Source: Massiliimalia sp964370215
GTDB lineage: Bacteria > Bacillota > Clostridia > Oscillospirales > Ruminococcaceae
Assembly (NCBI GenBank): GCA_964370215.1
Contig: CAYJIM010000003.1
Location: 1-64,000, forward strand
Direction of reading: 5' to 3'
Length of the DNA: 64,000 nucleotides
Shown here one piece after another: positions 42,620-51,099 of the stretch. Under the pieces are notes generated by a model. The model saw only the letters and a list, made by a program, of their open reading frames with translations. It was not told where the DNA came from and ran no database searches. The position numbers and the translations under genes are program-made. Position 1 is the stretch's first letter; every line of letters starts with the position of its first letter.

Positions 42620-42802
42620 CAATTACATATTGCAAAGGGAAAGCGGTCGCATCTAATGCGTGAAAATGGAACTTAGGTGCAACTCCTAGACAGTCCTGCT
42701 GCCGTAATAATTGAGCTTTTTTCAAGTAGAGATACAGTCACTGAAAATTTTTTGGGAAGACGAACAAAAGCGTTTGAAATTAGAGTCGGAATACATGCCA
42801 CT
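42620..42802 (+). ncRNA. Cobalamin riboswitch
   Basis: The leader has the cobalamin aptamer hallmarks in order: AAAGGGAA, GGTGCAACTCC, GACAGTCCTGCTGCCGT, TACAGTCACTG, GGGAAGACGA and the B12-box-like GAGTCGGAATACATGCC. It controls the following three-gene cobalamin operon, most likely through the terminator at 42872. The 421-bp gap between the Rrf2 gene and the operon is fully explained by promoter, aptamer and terminator. Confidence 0.88.
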
Positions 42803-42871
42803 TTTTTACATCAAAAACTTCACAGGGTCATGAGGTTTTGGTCGGCGTGATAGATCGTATATCAACAACAT

Positions 42872-42907
42872 CAAAACCCGGTTACCTTATGTAACTGGGT
42901 TTTTTGA
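42872..42907 (+). terminator. Riboswitch terminator
   Basis: AAAACCCGGTTAC pairs with GTAACTGGGTTTT and is followed by T residues, ending 43 bp before the first operon start. Confidence 0.82.
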
Positions 42908-42948
42908 TGGGCAATTTGTGGTTGTACAACAATCTAAAGGAGCTCATC

Positions 42949-43350
42949 ATGAACAAAGAAAAAAGAAATTTACTACTGCTTGGCGGCGCTGTGCTGGTCA
43001 TTGCCGTTGCAGCAGTCATTGGTCTTGCGACTTTCTTCCAACCACAGACAACCGCAGGGGAAAAAACCATTTCGGTACAGGTGGTCATGGCAGAAGAGGA
43101 TGTACGCGATTTTACGGTACAAACACAGCGCGAATTTTTAGGTGATGCGCTGTTGGATGAAACATTGATTGAAGGAGAGGGAGGTGAGTACGGTCTGTTT
43201 GTGACTGCTGTTGATGGTGTGACAGCAGATGAAGCAAATCAGGAGTGGTGGTGCCTGACCAAGGGTGGCGAGACAGTCAACACAGGGTTTGATCAAACCC
43301 CCATTGCCGATGGCGATCAATTTGAAATTACATTGACGATCGGCTGGTAA
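42949..43350 (+). CDS. DUF4430 (transcobalamin-like) extracytoplasmic protein
   Basis: A 133-residue protein with an N-terminal membrane anchor or uncleaved signal (LLLLGGAVLVIAVAAVIGLA, about 8-30) and a DUF4430-like domain. Seen in it are KTISVQVVMAEEDVRDFTV, LGDALLDETLIEGE, VTADEANQEWWCLTKGG and the closing GDQFEITLTIGW. This resembles the beta domain of transcobalamin/intrinsic factor. The cobalamin riboswitch upstream supports a B12- or corrinoid-binding role at the cell surface. AAAGGAGC lies before the ATG at 42949. Confidence 0.82.
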   Translation: MNKEKRNLLLLGGAVLVIAVAAVIGLATFFQPQTTAGEKTISVQVVMAEEDVRDFTVQTQREFLGDALLDETLIEGEGGEYGLFVTAVDGVTADEANQEWWCLTKGGETVNTGFDQTPIADGDQFEITLTIGW

Positions 43351-43862
43351 TGTGGAGTAAGACAAGGGAGCTTGTTCTCCTCTCTCTGTTGGCGGCAATT
43401 CTCGTATTGGCGCAAGTGTCTCTTGCGGTGATCCCCAATGTGGAATTGGTATCGCTATTGTGTATCATCTATACGTTGTTTTTCAAAAAGAAGGCCTTGT
43501 TTATCATCTACACATTCGTCGTTGTAGAGGGCTTTTTGTTTGGATTTGGTATCTGGTGGTTCACCTATCTCTATATTTGGACGATTCTGTGGGCACTAAC
43601 CATGTTGACAGCAAACATGCAGTCGGCGGTGTGGTTTGCCATATTATCGGGATTTTTTGGCTTACTGTTCGGCGCATTTACAGCGATTCCTTATCTATTT
43701 ATCGGTGGGCCGACACATATGTTCTCTTACTGGGTAAGCGGACTTGTATTTGATGTCACCCACTGCATTGGGAACGTGGTGACAGCACTTTTGCTGTTTC
43801 GACCACTGTCAATACTGATGGAACGTTTATTAGGAGTAACATTATGGCAACGAAAGGATTGA
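43350..43862 (+). CDS. ECF transporter S component, probably for cobalamin precursors
   Basis: A 170-residue hydrophobic protein with five or six helices (VLLSLLAAILVLAQVSLAVIP, ALFIIYTFVVVEGFLFGFG, VTALLLFRPLSILM). The N-terminal LLAAILVL and the helix-loop spacing suggest an ECF-type S subunit. The start ATG shares one base with the previous stop, and the next gene overlaps it, so all three are coupled. In the context of a B12 riboswitch and adenosyltransferase a CblT-type corrinoid or dimethylbenzimidazole transporter is most likely. No energising module is nearby. Confidence 0.7.
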   Translation: MWSKTRELVLLSLLAAILVLAQVSLAVIPNVELVSLLCIIYTLFFKKKALFIIYTFVVVEGFLFGFGIWWFTYLYIWTILWALTMLTANMQSAVWFAILSGFFGLLFGAFTAIPYLFIGGPTHMFSYWVSGLVFDVTHCIGNVVTALLLFRPLSILMERLLGVTLWQRKD

Positions 43863-44368
43863 TTCACCTTTACCATGGCGATGGAAAGGGGAAAACTACA
43901 GCGGCACTAGGGCTTTGTTTACGGGCACTCGGTGCAGGATACCGCGTTTGTCTCTTGCAATTTTTGAAAACCAATACCAGTAGCGAATTAGAACTGTTAA
44001 AACGATTTGATCGAATGTCGTTGATCCTACCGGCAAAAACTGAAAAATTTACTTTCCTGATGGGAAAGAAAGAGCAAAAACAATGTGGCGATCGACAAAA
44101 AGCATCCTTTCAAACAGCAATCAACTTGGCTGATCAAATTGATCTACTGGTACTGGATGAAGTACTGGATGCCGTCAATACCGGCATGATTTCGGAAAGT
44201 ACGGTCATTGAATTTTTGACCCACAAACCGGCACACCTAGAAGTGGTGTTGACCGGACGCAATCCGTCGCAAAAACTGTTACAGATCGCAGACTATGTCA
44301 CGATCATGGAAAAGGAAAAACACCCCTATGATATGGGCATGACTGCAAGACGAGGGATTGAGTACTAA
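43844..44368 (+). CDS. cobA: Cob(I)alamin/cobyrinic acid a,c-diamide adenosyltransferase
   Basis: A 174-residue P-loop enzyme of the CobA/CobO/BtuR family that adds the adenosyl group to corrinoids using ATP. The loop YHGDGKGKTTAALGLCLRALG is near the start, and the acidic LLVLDEVLDAVNTGMI motif and VLTGRNPSQKLLQIADYVTIM are intact. It overlaps the preceding S-component gene by 19 bp and closes the cobalamin operon. Confidence 0.93.
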   Translation: MATKGLIHLYHGDGKGKTTAALGLCLRALGAGYRVCLLQFLKTNTSSELELLKRFDRMSLILPAKTEKFTFLMGKKEQKQCGDRQKASFQTAINLADQIDLLVLDEVLDAVNTGMISESTVIEFLTHKPAHLEVVLTGRNPSQKLLQIADYVTIMEKEKHPYDMGMTARRGIEY

Positions 44369-44410
44369 AAAATAAAACCATCTGTTACCAGCAGATACGC
44401 ATAATGAAAT

Positions 44411-44446
44411 AAACTGCCACTATCAAAATCGATAGTGGCAGTTTTA
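44411..44446. terminator. Bidirectional terminator
   Basis: AAACTGCCACTATC pairs with GATAGTGGCAGTTT between the cobalamin operon and the convergent transposase gene. Confidence 0.82.
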
Positions 44447-44463
44447 CGTTGTACAAATGCTGT

Positions 44464-44943
44464 TTATTTAGTGTGGTAACAATCTTCCTCCCATTTTTGT
44501 GGGTTGGTATCGATATATTGCCATATTTTTAAATATTCTATTTCATTTCTGATCACGTGGTCATGAAATGACCGTTGCCAAATTGAATATCCTATTTGTT
44601 TTGTAACCAATGTTTTAAATGATTTAATTAGTTGTGAAATTGATTGTGTTGTAGGGGGCGATGCCCTCATCGTCCCGTCCTCATATCCGTAAATAAATAT
44701 AATCAGATGAATATGATTGGGCATTATTACATATTTGTCAATTCCAACAATTCCATTGATGTATTTTTGTACCACCATTCCGATTTCTGACAATACTGTA
44801 TTCGGGACGATGTAGGCATAGTACCCTACAATATTCGATAATATTTCTGACCTGTCTTTCGTGCAAATCGTCACAAAATATGCCCCACAGGATGAATAAT
44901 CAAATCCCTTTAATCGTATTTTTTTACGTTTTGGAAATTCCAC
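44464..44943 (-). CDS. REP-associated tyrosine transposase (RAYT, Y1 family)
   Basis: A 159-residue HUH-type single-strand transposase of the IS200-like/RAYT group. The metal-binding motif is VIMPNHIHLIIFI; the N-terminal RIKLRGFDYSSCGAYFVTICTKDR-like start and the C-terminal SIWQRSFHDHVIRNEIEYLKIWQYIDTNP block, with the catalytic tyrosine region, are diagnostic. RAYTs are usually single-copy and domesticated, and they mobilise palindromic REP elements. No IS ends are evident around it. A short REP-like palindrome (44655-44676) is embedded in its coding region. Confidence 0.9.
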   Translation of the reverse strand: MEFPKRKKIRLKGFDYSSCGAYFVTICTKDRSEILSNIVGYYAYIVPNTVLSEIGMVVQKYINGIVGIDKYVIMPNHIHLIIFIYGYEDGTMRASPPTTQSISQLIKSFKTLVTKQIGYSIWQRSFHDHVIRNEIEYLKIWQYIDTNPQKWEEDCYHTK

Positions 44944-45095
44944 AATATCACCACCTATAAATAATACATGAAATTCATTTCAGATAAGCGGAAGGGGCGA
45001 CACATTTACAAATCCCATTTATTTTCAGAGGAATAAAGCGTATTATCATGCTTCTTTCTGTTTGATCAGCTATACGAGTGCTTTCGTTTTTGCTA

Positions 45096-45881
45096 TTAGA
45101 AAATCGTAAACCGCAAGATGTTATAAACGTTGATGAGCATGATGAGCATCATCAGTCCGATGAAGATTTTCTCCACCGTATCATCTTCCACCCGTTTGAC
45201 AATACTACTACCGATGAGCGCCCCGATGACCCCGCCGCTTGCCATCACAAGTAATGTCAGTGGCGAAAATTCCGGCACACTGCCGGTGATGAGGGTGAGT
45301 ACCAGACTGGAAACCTGTGAAAAGAGGATGATGTAAAGGGAGTTTTTTGCCGAAGTTTTGGCATCCATCGAAAAGAAAAAATACAGAATGGCAATGTTAA
45401 TGGGGCCACCACCGATTCCTAAAAATGCAGAAAATAGACCGAGTACTGTGCCAATGGTGAAACAAAGCGCCATATGTTTGACTTCGTGGGTACGAATATA
45501 CTTTTTACGACGTACATAGACAAATACCACTGCAGTGATGGCCAAAAGCGTAGCGGCTTGAATTGCCCCGATGGTATTTTCCTCTCCCACCAGAGAACGA
45601 ATCCAATCAAACAACCATTTGCCACAAGTGCCCCCTAACACAGCACCGAGTGCAAGGGAGGTACTGCGGTCACGCTTGAGCACCACCCCATTGTTGCGGG
45701 TGCGGAAAAGAGAAACACAGGTCATCGTCAGTACAGTGCAAGAGGAGAGAAAACTGATGGTGCTGACCGACAACAACCCCGTCGCATCCAATACCGGCTT
45801 GATGATGACACCGCCACCGATCCCACTGATCGCACCAATGGTGGATGCAAACAAGCTGATGAAGAAAAATAAAACAGTCAT
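45096..45881 (-). CDS. TauE/SafE family sulfite/organosulfur permease
   Basis: A 261-residue membrane protein with about eight helices in two homologous halves. The repeats are GAISGIGGGVIIKPVLDATGLLS at the start and GLFSAFLGIGGGPINIAILYFFFSMDAKTSAKNSL in the middle, both with the family GIGGG motif. It exports or imports sulfite, sulfoacetate or related anions. AAAGGATGAGGG lies before the ATG at 45881. Monocistronic, between the transposase and the sugar operon. Confidence 0.9.
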   Translation of the reverse strand: MTVLFFFISLFASTIGAISGIGGGVIIKPVLDATGLLSVSTISFLSSCTVLTMTCVSLFRTRNNGVVLKRDRSTSLALGAVLGGTCGKWLFDWIRSLVGEENTIGAIQAATLLAITAVVFVYVRRKKYIRTHEVKHMALCFTIGTVLGLFSAFLGIGGGPINIAILYFFFSMDAKTSAKNSLYIILFSQVSSLVLTLITGSVPEFSPLTLLVMASGGVIGALIGSSIVKRVEDDTVEKIFIGLMMLIMLINVYNILRFTIF

Positions 45882-45961
45882 ACCCTCATCCTTTCAAAGC
45901 ACTTTTCTTTATCATACCATAGAATACACTCCGTTGCAAACTGAAATTGAAGCAACGGGAT

Positions 45962-46003
45962 AGTAAAAAGAGATTCGACTGTTTGACCAACCAAATCTCT
46001 TGA
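45962..46003 (-). terminator. Terminator of the sugar operon
   Basis: On the minus strand AAGAGATT pairs with AATCTCTT around a 20-base loop and is followed by TTTTTACTA. Confidence 0.7.
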
Positions 46004-46012
46004 AAATTTGTA

Positions 46013-46438
46013 TTACAGCACACCTTTTTTGAGAATAACATTGGCGTACAATTCTTTTTCTGATGTTGTTACAACAGCATATGCTTTCTTTGCACGATCA
46101 TAAAAGGTGTACTTATCAATGGTTTCTTCCCGCAATCCCTGCACTTCATACTGTACAGCAATGTTGCGGTAGTCGTCCCAAATGGTAGGCACATAAGGGT
46201 CACCCGGCAGTACAGCCATAAAAATGGTAGGGTGTTTGACATAAGAATCCAATGGCATGAGGGACAGGACGGCATCCATCAAAACAGGGATCCCGTGTCC
46301 GTCACAACGTACCACCCGATCAGGATGTGCAAAAGCGGGGAAGTTGCCGTCGGCAAGCACCAACTCATCCCCATGACCCATTTCAGCAAGAATTTTCAAC
46401 AGTTCCGGTGGCAACACCGGTGGAATTCCTCTCAACAT
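46013..46438 (-). CDS. RbsD/FucU family sugar mutarotase
   Basis: A 141-residue protein of the FucU/RbsD fold, which interconverts anomers of free sugars. The start MLRGIPPVLPPELLKILAEMGHGDE and the LADGNFPAFAH block carry the family's catalytic His and Asp region; the C-terminal FYDRAKKAYAVVTTSE is also typical. The ATG at 46438 follows AAAGGAGTG. Last gene of the six-gene sugar operon. The FucU type usually acts on L-fucose or other pyranoses. Confidence 0.9.
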   Translation of the reverse strand: MLRGIPPVLPPELLKILAEMGHGDELVLADGNFPAFAHPDRVVRCDGHGIPVLMDAVLSLMPLDSYVKHPTIFMAVLPGDPYVPTIWDDYRNIAVQYEVQGLREETIDKYTFYDRAKKAYAVVTTSEKELYANVILKKGVL

Positions 46439-46454
46439 CTCAACACACTCCTTT

Positions 46455-47462
46455 TTATTTTGTAATGGTACCATTCACATCCCACAGATCGTACCAGTCT
46501 TCTGCCCCTTCCCAGAGGAACACGTGTCCTTTGATGAAGCGACAATCCCGATCGAGTGACTGCATGACTGTCATTTCTGCATCGGTCAGCGGATCTTCGG
46601 TGATACATCTGAGATTGGCGACATAGTTGTTGATGGAAAACGGAATTGGCACTTGTCCGCGCTGTACCGCCCATTTCAAGCAGACAATGGCAGGGTGCAC
46701 TTTATGGGCATTGGCAATTTCGACAAGCTCCGGCATCTGCATATCGATGACATCATTCGGATCAATGTCGCGATCTGGTCGATTGGGCGATCCAATGGGG
46801 CAGTACCCGATGGGGAGAATGTTGCGTGCCACACAGTATTGATACAGTTCTTCCTGCTGAAAACTCGGGTGCAGTTCCATTTCCATTGCAGCAGGTTGAA
46901 TGCGGCAATGGGGCAGTACCGCTTCCAGTTTTGGTATTGTCATGTTGGACATGCCAAGGTGTTTGACAAGACCCATATCGACCAATCGCTCCATTTCATG
47001 CCACGTTTCTAAAAATTCCTCTACGACAAAGGGGTGGGAATCTGGATTGCGGCTGTCAATGTCACAGCCGGGTGGGTGGTAGTTGCGAAATGGCCAATGT
47101 ACAAAGTATAGATCGAGGTAATCTAATTTCAAATCACGCAATGTTTTGGCACAGGACAACAGCACATCACCACGTTCGTGCATGTTATTCCACACTTTTG
47201 AAGCGATGAACAGTTCCTCTCTTTTTACCACCTGTTGACTGATGGCCTCGTCAAATACACCGCCAATCAAATCCTCGTTGCCATACACGGCGGCACAGTC
47301 AAAAAGACGATACCCACAGCGAATGGCACCGCCCACCGCTTGGGCAACCTGATCGGGAGTAAAACGGTCCGAACCAAAGGTGCCCATCCCAATAGCGGGA
47401 ATGGACTGTCCGTTCGATAGGGTGCGGACAGGCAAACTTTTTTGATCTACAACAAACGACAT
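46455..47462 (-). CDS. Aldo/keto reductase
   Basis: A 335-residue NAD(P)H-dependent (alpha/beta)8 barrel reductase. The catalytic tetrad is visible: Asp in LFDCAAVYG with the active-site Tyr, Lys in LFIASKVWNN, and His in YFVHWPFRNY. The C-terminal cofactor part has VPIPFSINNYVANL in place of the usual IPKS. It is the type that reduces aldoses to alditols. The start MSFVVDQKSLPVRTL at 47462 has GGAGGAA upstream. Part of the sugar operon, between dehydrogenase and mutarotase. Confidence 0.9.
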   Translation of the reverse strand: MSFVVDQKSLPVRTLSNGQSIPAIGMGTFGSDRFTPDQVAQAVGGAIRCGYRLFDCAAVYGNEDLIGGVFDEAISQQVVKREELFIASKVWNNMHERGDVLLSCAKTLRDLKLDYLDLYFVHWPFRNYHPPGCDIDSRNPDSHPFVVEEFLETWHEMERLVDMGLVKHLGMSNMTIPKLEAVLPHCRIQPAAMEMELHPSFQQEELYQYCVARNILPIGYCPIGSPNRPDRDIDPNDVIDMQMPELVEIANAHKVHPAIVCLKWAVQRGQVPIPFSINNYVANLRCITEDPLTDAEMTVMQSLDRDCRFIKGHVFLWEGAEDWYDLWDVNGTITK

Positions 47463-47487
47463 GATGATTCCTCCATTACAATGAATT

Positions 47488-48549
47488 TTAGGACAGTAGC
47501 GACGCATCAGGGTAGAGCATGAGTTTTCCCTTGACAGCACCCGGTGTTTTATAGAGCGTGAAAGCCTCTGCGGCCTGCTCCAGTGGGAATTTTTGATAGA
47601 TCAATTCATCGGCAAATTTCAATTGACCGGTTGCAAAATAATGGGCAGTCAGCGACCACTCTTTGCCTGGGAAGGGGGCGGAATAGGACATCCAAGACCC
47701 CGTTAAGTAAAATTCCTTACGGTTCATCAACTCCCACATTTTTGGGGTAAAGGTGAGGTCTGTGGTCGGTGTGCCGATGAAGCAAACCTTTGCCTTGTTA
47801 GAGGCTAAAGTAAATGCCGTTTGCATGGTGGCGGTAATCCCTGCCGTTTCAAACACGCTTTGGTAGCCGACACCATCGGACAATGTCATCGCCTCAGTCA
47901 AAAAGTCCTCTTTTGTGGTGTTGACCACAGCATCTGCACCGAGTTTTGTGGCAAGTGCTAGGCGCTCTTCACTGATGTCAAAGACGACCACACGTTTGGC
48001 ACCGAAAATTTTTGCCCACTGCATGGTGAACAACCCGATGGTGCCGCCGCCGAGTACGGCAACCGTGCCACCACCGGTGAAATTGTTTTGCAACAATCCA
48101 TGTAACGCCACACAGGACGGTTCAAACATCGCTCCCTGCTCGTAGGAGATGGAGGAGTCGAATTTGACAGCATTTTGTGCAGGTAGGACAACATAGTCAG
48201 CAAAACTTCCCTGTTGGCGAGAGCCAATAAAGCTATATCTTTTACAGAGTGCATAATTTCCTTGTTGGCAATCCTCACAGGTCAAGCAGGGGAGGAGTGG
48301 CGCACCGGATACCCGATCGCCGAGGGAAAACCCTTCAACATCTTTACCGATCTCCACCACTTCACCGGAAAATTCGTGTCCCAATACAACGGGGTAAAAG
48401 TGTGCGCCGTTGTGCAGTACTCTTGGAATGTCCGAACCACAGATGCCGGTCGCTTTGACACGCACCTTTAGATGACCGGGGCGAATGACGGGGGTCTCCA
48501 TTTCTTCATAACGCAAATCTTCATTGCCGTGTAATACCGCAGCTTTCAT
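47488..48549 (-). CDS. Zinc-dependent medium-chain alcohol/polyol dehydrogenase
   Basis: A 353-residue MDR-family enzyme. Catalytic zinc ligands lie in TGICGSDIPR and LGHEFSGEVVEIG; the structural zinc site is CLTCEDCQQGNYALC; the NAD fold has VAVLGGGTIGLFTMQWAK. It resembles galactitol-1-phosphate, sorbitol and L-threonine dehydrogenases. In this operon it should oxidise a polyol, or polyol phosphate, to a ketose. It starts 1 bp before the kinase stop region (48549 versus 48551), so the genes are coupled. Confidence 0.9.
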   Translation of the reverse strand: MKAAVLHGNEDLRYEEMETPVIRPGHLKVRVKATGICGSDIPRVLHNGAHFYPVVLGHEFSGEVVEIGKDVEGFSLGDRVSGAPLLPCLTCEDCQQGNYALCKRYSFIGSRQQGSFADYVVLPAQNAVKFDSSISYEQGAMFEPSCVALHGLLQNNFTGGGTVAVLGGGTIGLFTMQWAKIFGAKRVVVFDISEERLALATKLGADAVVNTTKEDFLTEAMTLSDGVGYQSVFETAGITATMQTAFTLASNKAKVCFIGTPTTDLTFTPKMWELMNRKEFYLTGSWMSYSAPFPGKEWSLTAHYFATGQLKFADELIYQKFPLEQAAEAFTLYKTPGAVKGKLMLYPDASLLS

Positions 48550-48550
48550 A

Positions 48551-50068
48551 TTACTCTTCTCCTTTTTTGTGCATGAGTGGTTTCAATGATTGGTATAACG
48601 CCAAATAGCAATCGTAGTTTTTACGGTAAACCTTCGCTGTATCGGGGTTTGGCGTATGGATACGTGTGACGGTGACGGTTTTTTTCACCGCTTCCTCAAA
48701 GGAGGAAAAGACCCCAACACCGACACCGGCAAGGATGGCAGCCCCCAGTGTGGTTGCAGTATCTGACATAGGCACTTCAATGGGAAGTCCTGTGACATCT
48801 GCTTTGATCTGTGTCCACAGTTTGGAATTGGCAGCCCCACCCATGGCACGCAATACCTTGACGCTGCAACCGGCAGCTTGTGCCACTGCAAGGTTGTGCT
48901 GTAGCGAAAAGGCGACTCCTTCCAATCCGGCACGGATGAAATGGCCCTTGGTTTTGGAAAAATCCAATCCGTAAAATACCCCTTTGGCATCCTTATCCCA
49001 GAGGGGAGAGCGCTCACCTGCCATGTAAGGGAGAAAGACAAGTCCATCACTACCGGCAGGCACCGCGTTGGCGAGAAGATCCAACTGTGCAAAGGAGGAT
49101 CGGTTTTTAAGCTCTTGTTGTGACCGCTCAAAATCCCCAAACTCCTGCTCCAGCCAACGCATGACACCGCCACCACCGACAGTACCTCCCTGTAAAAGCC
49201 AGCGATTCGGTACGACGTGGCATCCTAAAATCAGATTTGGATCGGCGATGGGACGGTCGGTGCAAATACTCATCCCACCGGCCTGCCCACCTTGCTCTTG
49301 AGTATCTCCGGGTTGTAGTACGCCGGCACCCAGTGCGCCACAAGCGGCATCGAGGCCTCCGGCCACCACCGGTGTACCTTCTTTTAATCCTGTCAGCGAG
49401 GCGGCTTTTTTTGTGACCTGCCCTACCACGTCATGGCAGGCAAACAACGGGGGCAACAGGTCTACGTCAAAGCCCAATTGTTTGCAAATCGAGACATCCC
49501 AACAACGGTTTTCCATGTCAAAGCAATGCAGGCCATACCCTTGTGATAGATCATGGCTAAACTGATCGGTCAAACGATAGACAATGAAACTGTTTGCCTG
49601 CAAAATCTTTTCGGTTTTTGCATAAACTTCAGGAAGGTATTTTTGATACCAACCGATTTTTGGTGTGGTGTAACTCGGTTTCAGCGGGTTACCACAACAG
49701 GAAAAGAGGAGTCCTTCCGGCAAAGTCGCTTGCCAATTGTTGCAGATGTCGTCGGCACGAGTGTCCATCCAAATGGGGGTATTGGTCAGTACCGATCCTT
49801 CTTTGTCCACGGCAACGGCCGACCAACTCTGTCCATCCACCCCGATGCCGACAATGTCCTTTGCCGCCACCGACGAGGTGGCAAGAACGGTTTGTATCGT
49901 ACCGCAGAGTACCTTCCACCATTCATCAGGATTTTGCTCAGCATATCCCTGCTTTGGATAATAGACGGGATAACTGCCGCTTTTGGAGACGATTACCTTG
50001 CCGTTAGTGGAGAAAATAGCCACTTTGCAGGCAGAAGTGCCCAAATCAATGCCCATTAAGTATTTCAT
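48551..50068 (-). CDS. FGGY family carbohydrate kinase (xylulokinase-like)
   Basis: A 505-residue sugar kinase starting MKYLMGIDLGTSACKVAIF, with the phosphate-1 motif, the GVDGQSWSAVAVD substrate region and the C-terminal ATP site VLRAMGGAANSKLWTQIKADVTG. It is closest in pattern to D-xylulokinase. It phosphorylates a ketose, probably the product of the adjacent dehydrogenase. Its start codon overlaps the lacI-type stop by four bases (ATGA). Confidence 0.9.
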   Translation of the reverse strand: MKYLMGIDLGTSACKVAIFSTNGKVIVSKSGSYPVYYPKQGYAEQNPDEWWKVLCGTIQTVLATSSVAAKDIVGIGVDGQSWSAVAVDKEGSVLTNTPIWMDTRADDICNNWQATLPEGLLFSCCGNPLKPSYTTPKIGWYQKYLPEVYAKTEKILQANSFIVYRLTDQFSHDLSQGYGLHCFDMENRCWDVSICKQLGFDVDLLPPLFACHDVVGQVTKKAASLTGLKEGTPVVAGGLDAACGALGAGVLQPGDTQEQGGQAGGMSICTDRPIADPNLILGCHVVPNRWLLQGGTVGGGGVMRWLEQEFGDFERSQQELKNRSSFAQLDLLANAVPAGSDGLVFLPYMAGERSPLWDKDAKGVFYGLDFSKTKGHFIRAGLEGVAFSLQHNLAVAQAAGCSVKVLRAMGGAANSKLWTQIKADVTGLPIEVPMSDTATTLGAAILAGVGVGVFSSFEEAVKKTVTVTRIHTPNPDTAKVYRKNYDCYLALYQSLKPLMHKKGEE

Positions 50069-51075
50069 AGAACCTCCTTAATTGAAAGAGGGGATGTAGA
50101 TGCCCCTTCGATAAAGGTTGTTTTTAAGGTGATGGTCATGCTGTCGCTGTCATCTCCTTGTAGACGTTGGAGTAATTGGTCTGCGGTATGTCTGGCGATG
50201 TCTAGGTGGGGCTGTGTCACGACACTCAAAGCCGGACGCATCGCCTTGCAAAACTCCAACCCATCAAAGCCGATGACTGAGAGTTGTTCCGGCAACTGGA
50301 GCCCTAGTTCATTGATGGCCATCATACCGCCAATGGTCAATTCATAGTTTGTCATCAACACTGCTGTCATAGTTGGGTGTTGTTGCAAAAGTTTGTAAAG
50401 GCAATCACGACCACTCTGCATGGTGTAATCGCTCATTGCAATGAGGGAGGGGGATGTGGGAAGTCCTTGGTCGACAAACGCCTGTCGATACCCCTCGAGG
50501 CGTTCTGCCGCTGTGGTGATGTCCGCAGGGCCGCAAACAATACCGATCTCACGATGGCCAAGGGAAAGTAACTTTGCCGTCGCCTCATAGCAAGCGGCAA
50601 TGTTGTCCACTACAACCGCATCCATGCCTGTGATCTTACGGTCAATCAAGACAATGGGGATACCCTTTTCCTTTGCCGGAGTGAGGTGTGCCCCTGTCGT
50701 TGAAACCGGCATACTAATGAGTCCATCCACCTGTTTGGAAAGTAAGAATCGCACCGCCTGTTCCTCCAACTGTGGATCGGTACGACAGTCACAAACGATG
50801 GTGGCATAGCCCTCTTCCCGCAAACGGTCTTCAATGAGCGATAGAATAGTGGTACAGAAGAGATTGCTAAGCTCTGGGATGACGACCCCGATGGTCATCG
50901 TTTTCTTGGTTTTCAAACCACGGGCGACCTGATTGACCTCGAATCCCATTGCTTCAATGGCGGCTTCAATGGCAATCTTATTTTTCTGCCTTACATTGCC
51001 CCCGTTGAGATAGGAGGAGATGGTGGCAAGCCCCAATCCCGTTTGTTTTGCAATGTCTTTGATGGTAGCAGCCAT
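50065..51075 (-). CDS. LacI family transcriptional repressor
   Basis: A 336-residue regulator with the N-terminal helix-turn-helix ATIKDIAKQTGLGLATISSYLNGG, hinge region and a periplasmic-binding-protein-like effector domain (KTKKTMTIGVVIPELSNLFCT, DGLISMPVS, GFDGLEFCKAM). It lies second in the operon it should control, with a palindromic operator in the promoter (51976-51987). The effector is presumably the sugar or a phosphorylated intermediate. Confidence 0.93.
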   Translation of the reverse strand: MAATIKDIAKQTGLGLATISSYLNGGNVRQKNKIAIEAAIEAMGFEVNQVARGLKTKKTMTIGVVIPELSNLFCTTILSLIEDRLREEGYATIVCDCRTDPQLEEQAVRFLLSKQVDGLISMPVSTTGAHLTPAKEKGIPIVLIDRKITGMDAVVVDNIAACYEATAKLLSLGHREIGIVCGPADITTAAERLEGYRQAFVDQGLPTSPSLIAMSDYTMQSGRDCLYKLLQQHPTMTAVLMTNYELTIGGMMAINELGLQLPEQLSVIGFDGLEFCKAMRPALSVVTQPHLDIARHTADQLLQRLQGDDSDSMTITLKTTFIEGASTSPLSIKEVL

Positions 51076-51099
51076 AGACGCTCCTTTCTTGTCGGTACA

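Noticed and set aside
44464..44943. Complete insertion sequence of the IS200 type
   Set aside because: No flanking subterminal hairpins of an IS200 unit were recognised, and the protein fits single-copy RAYTs.
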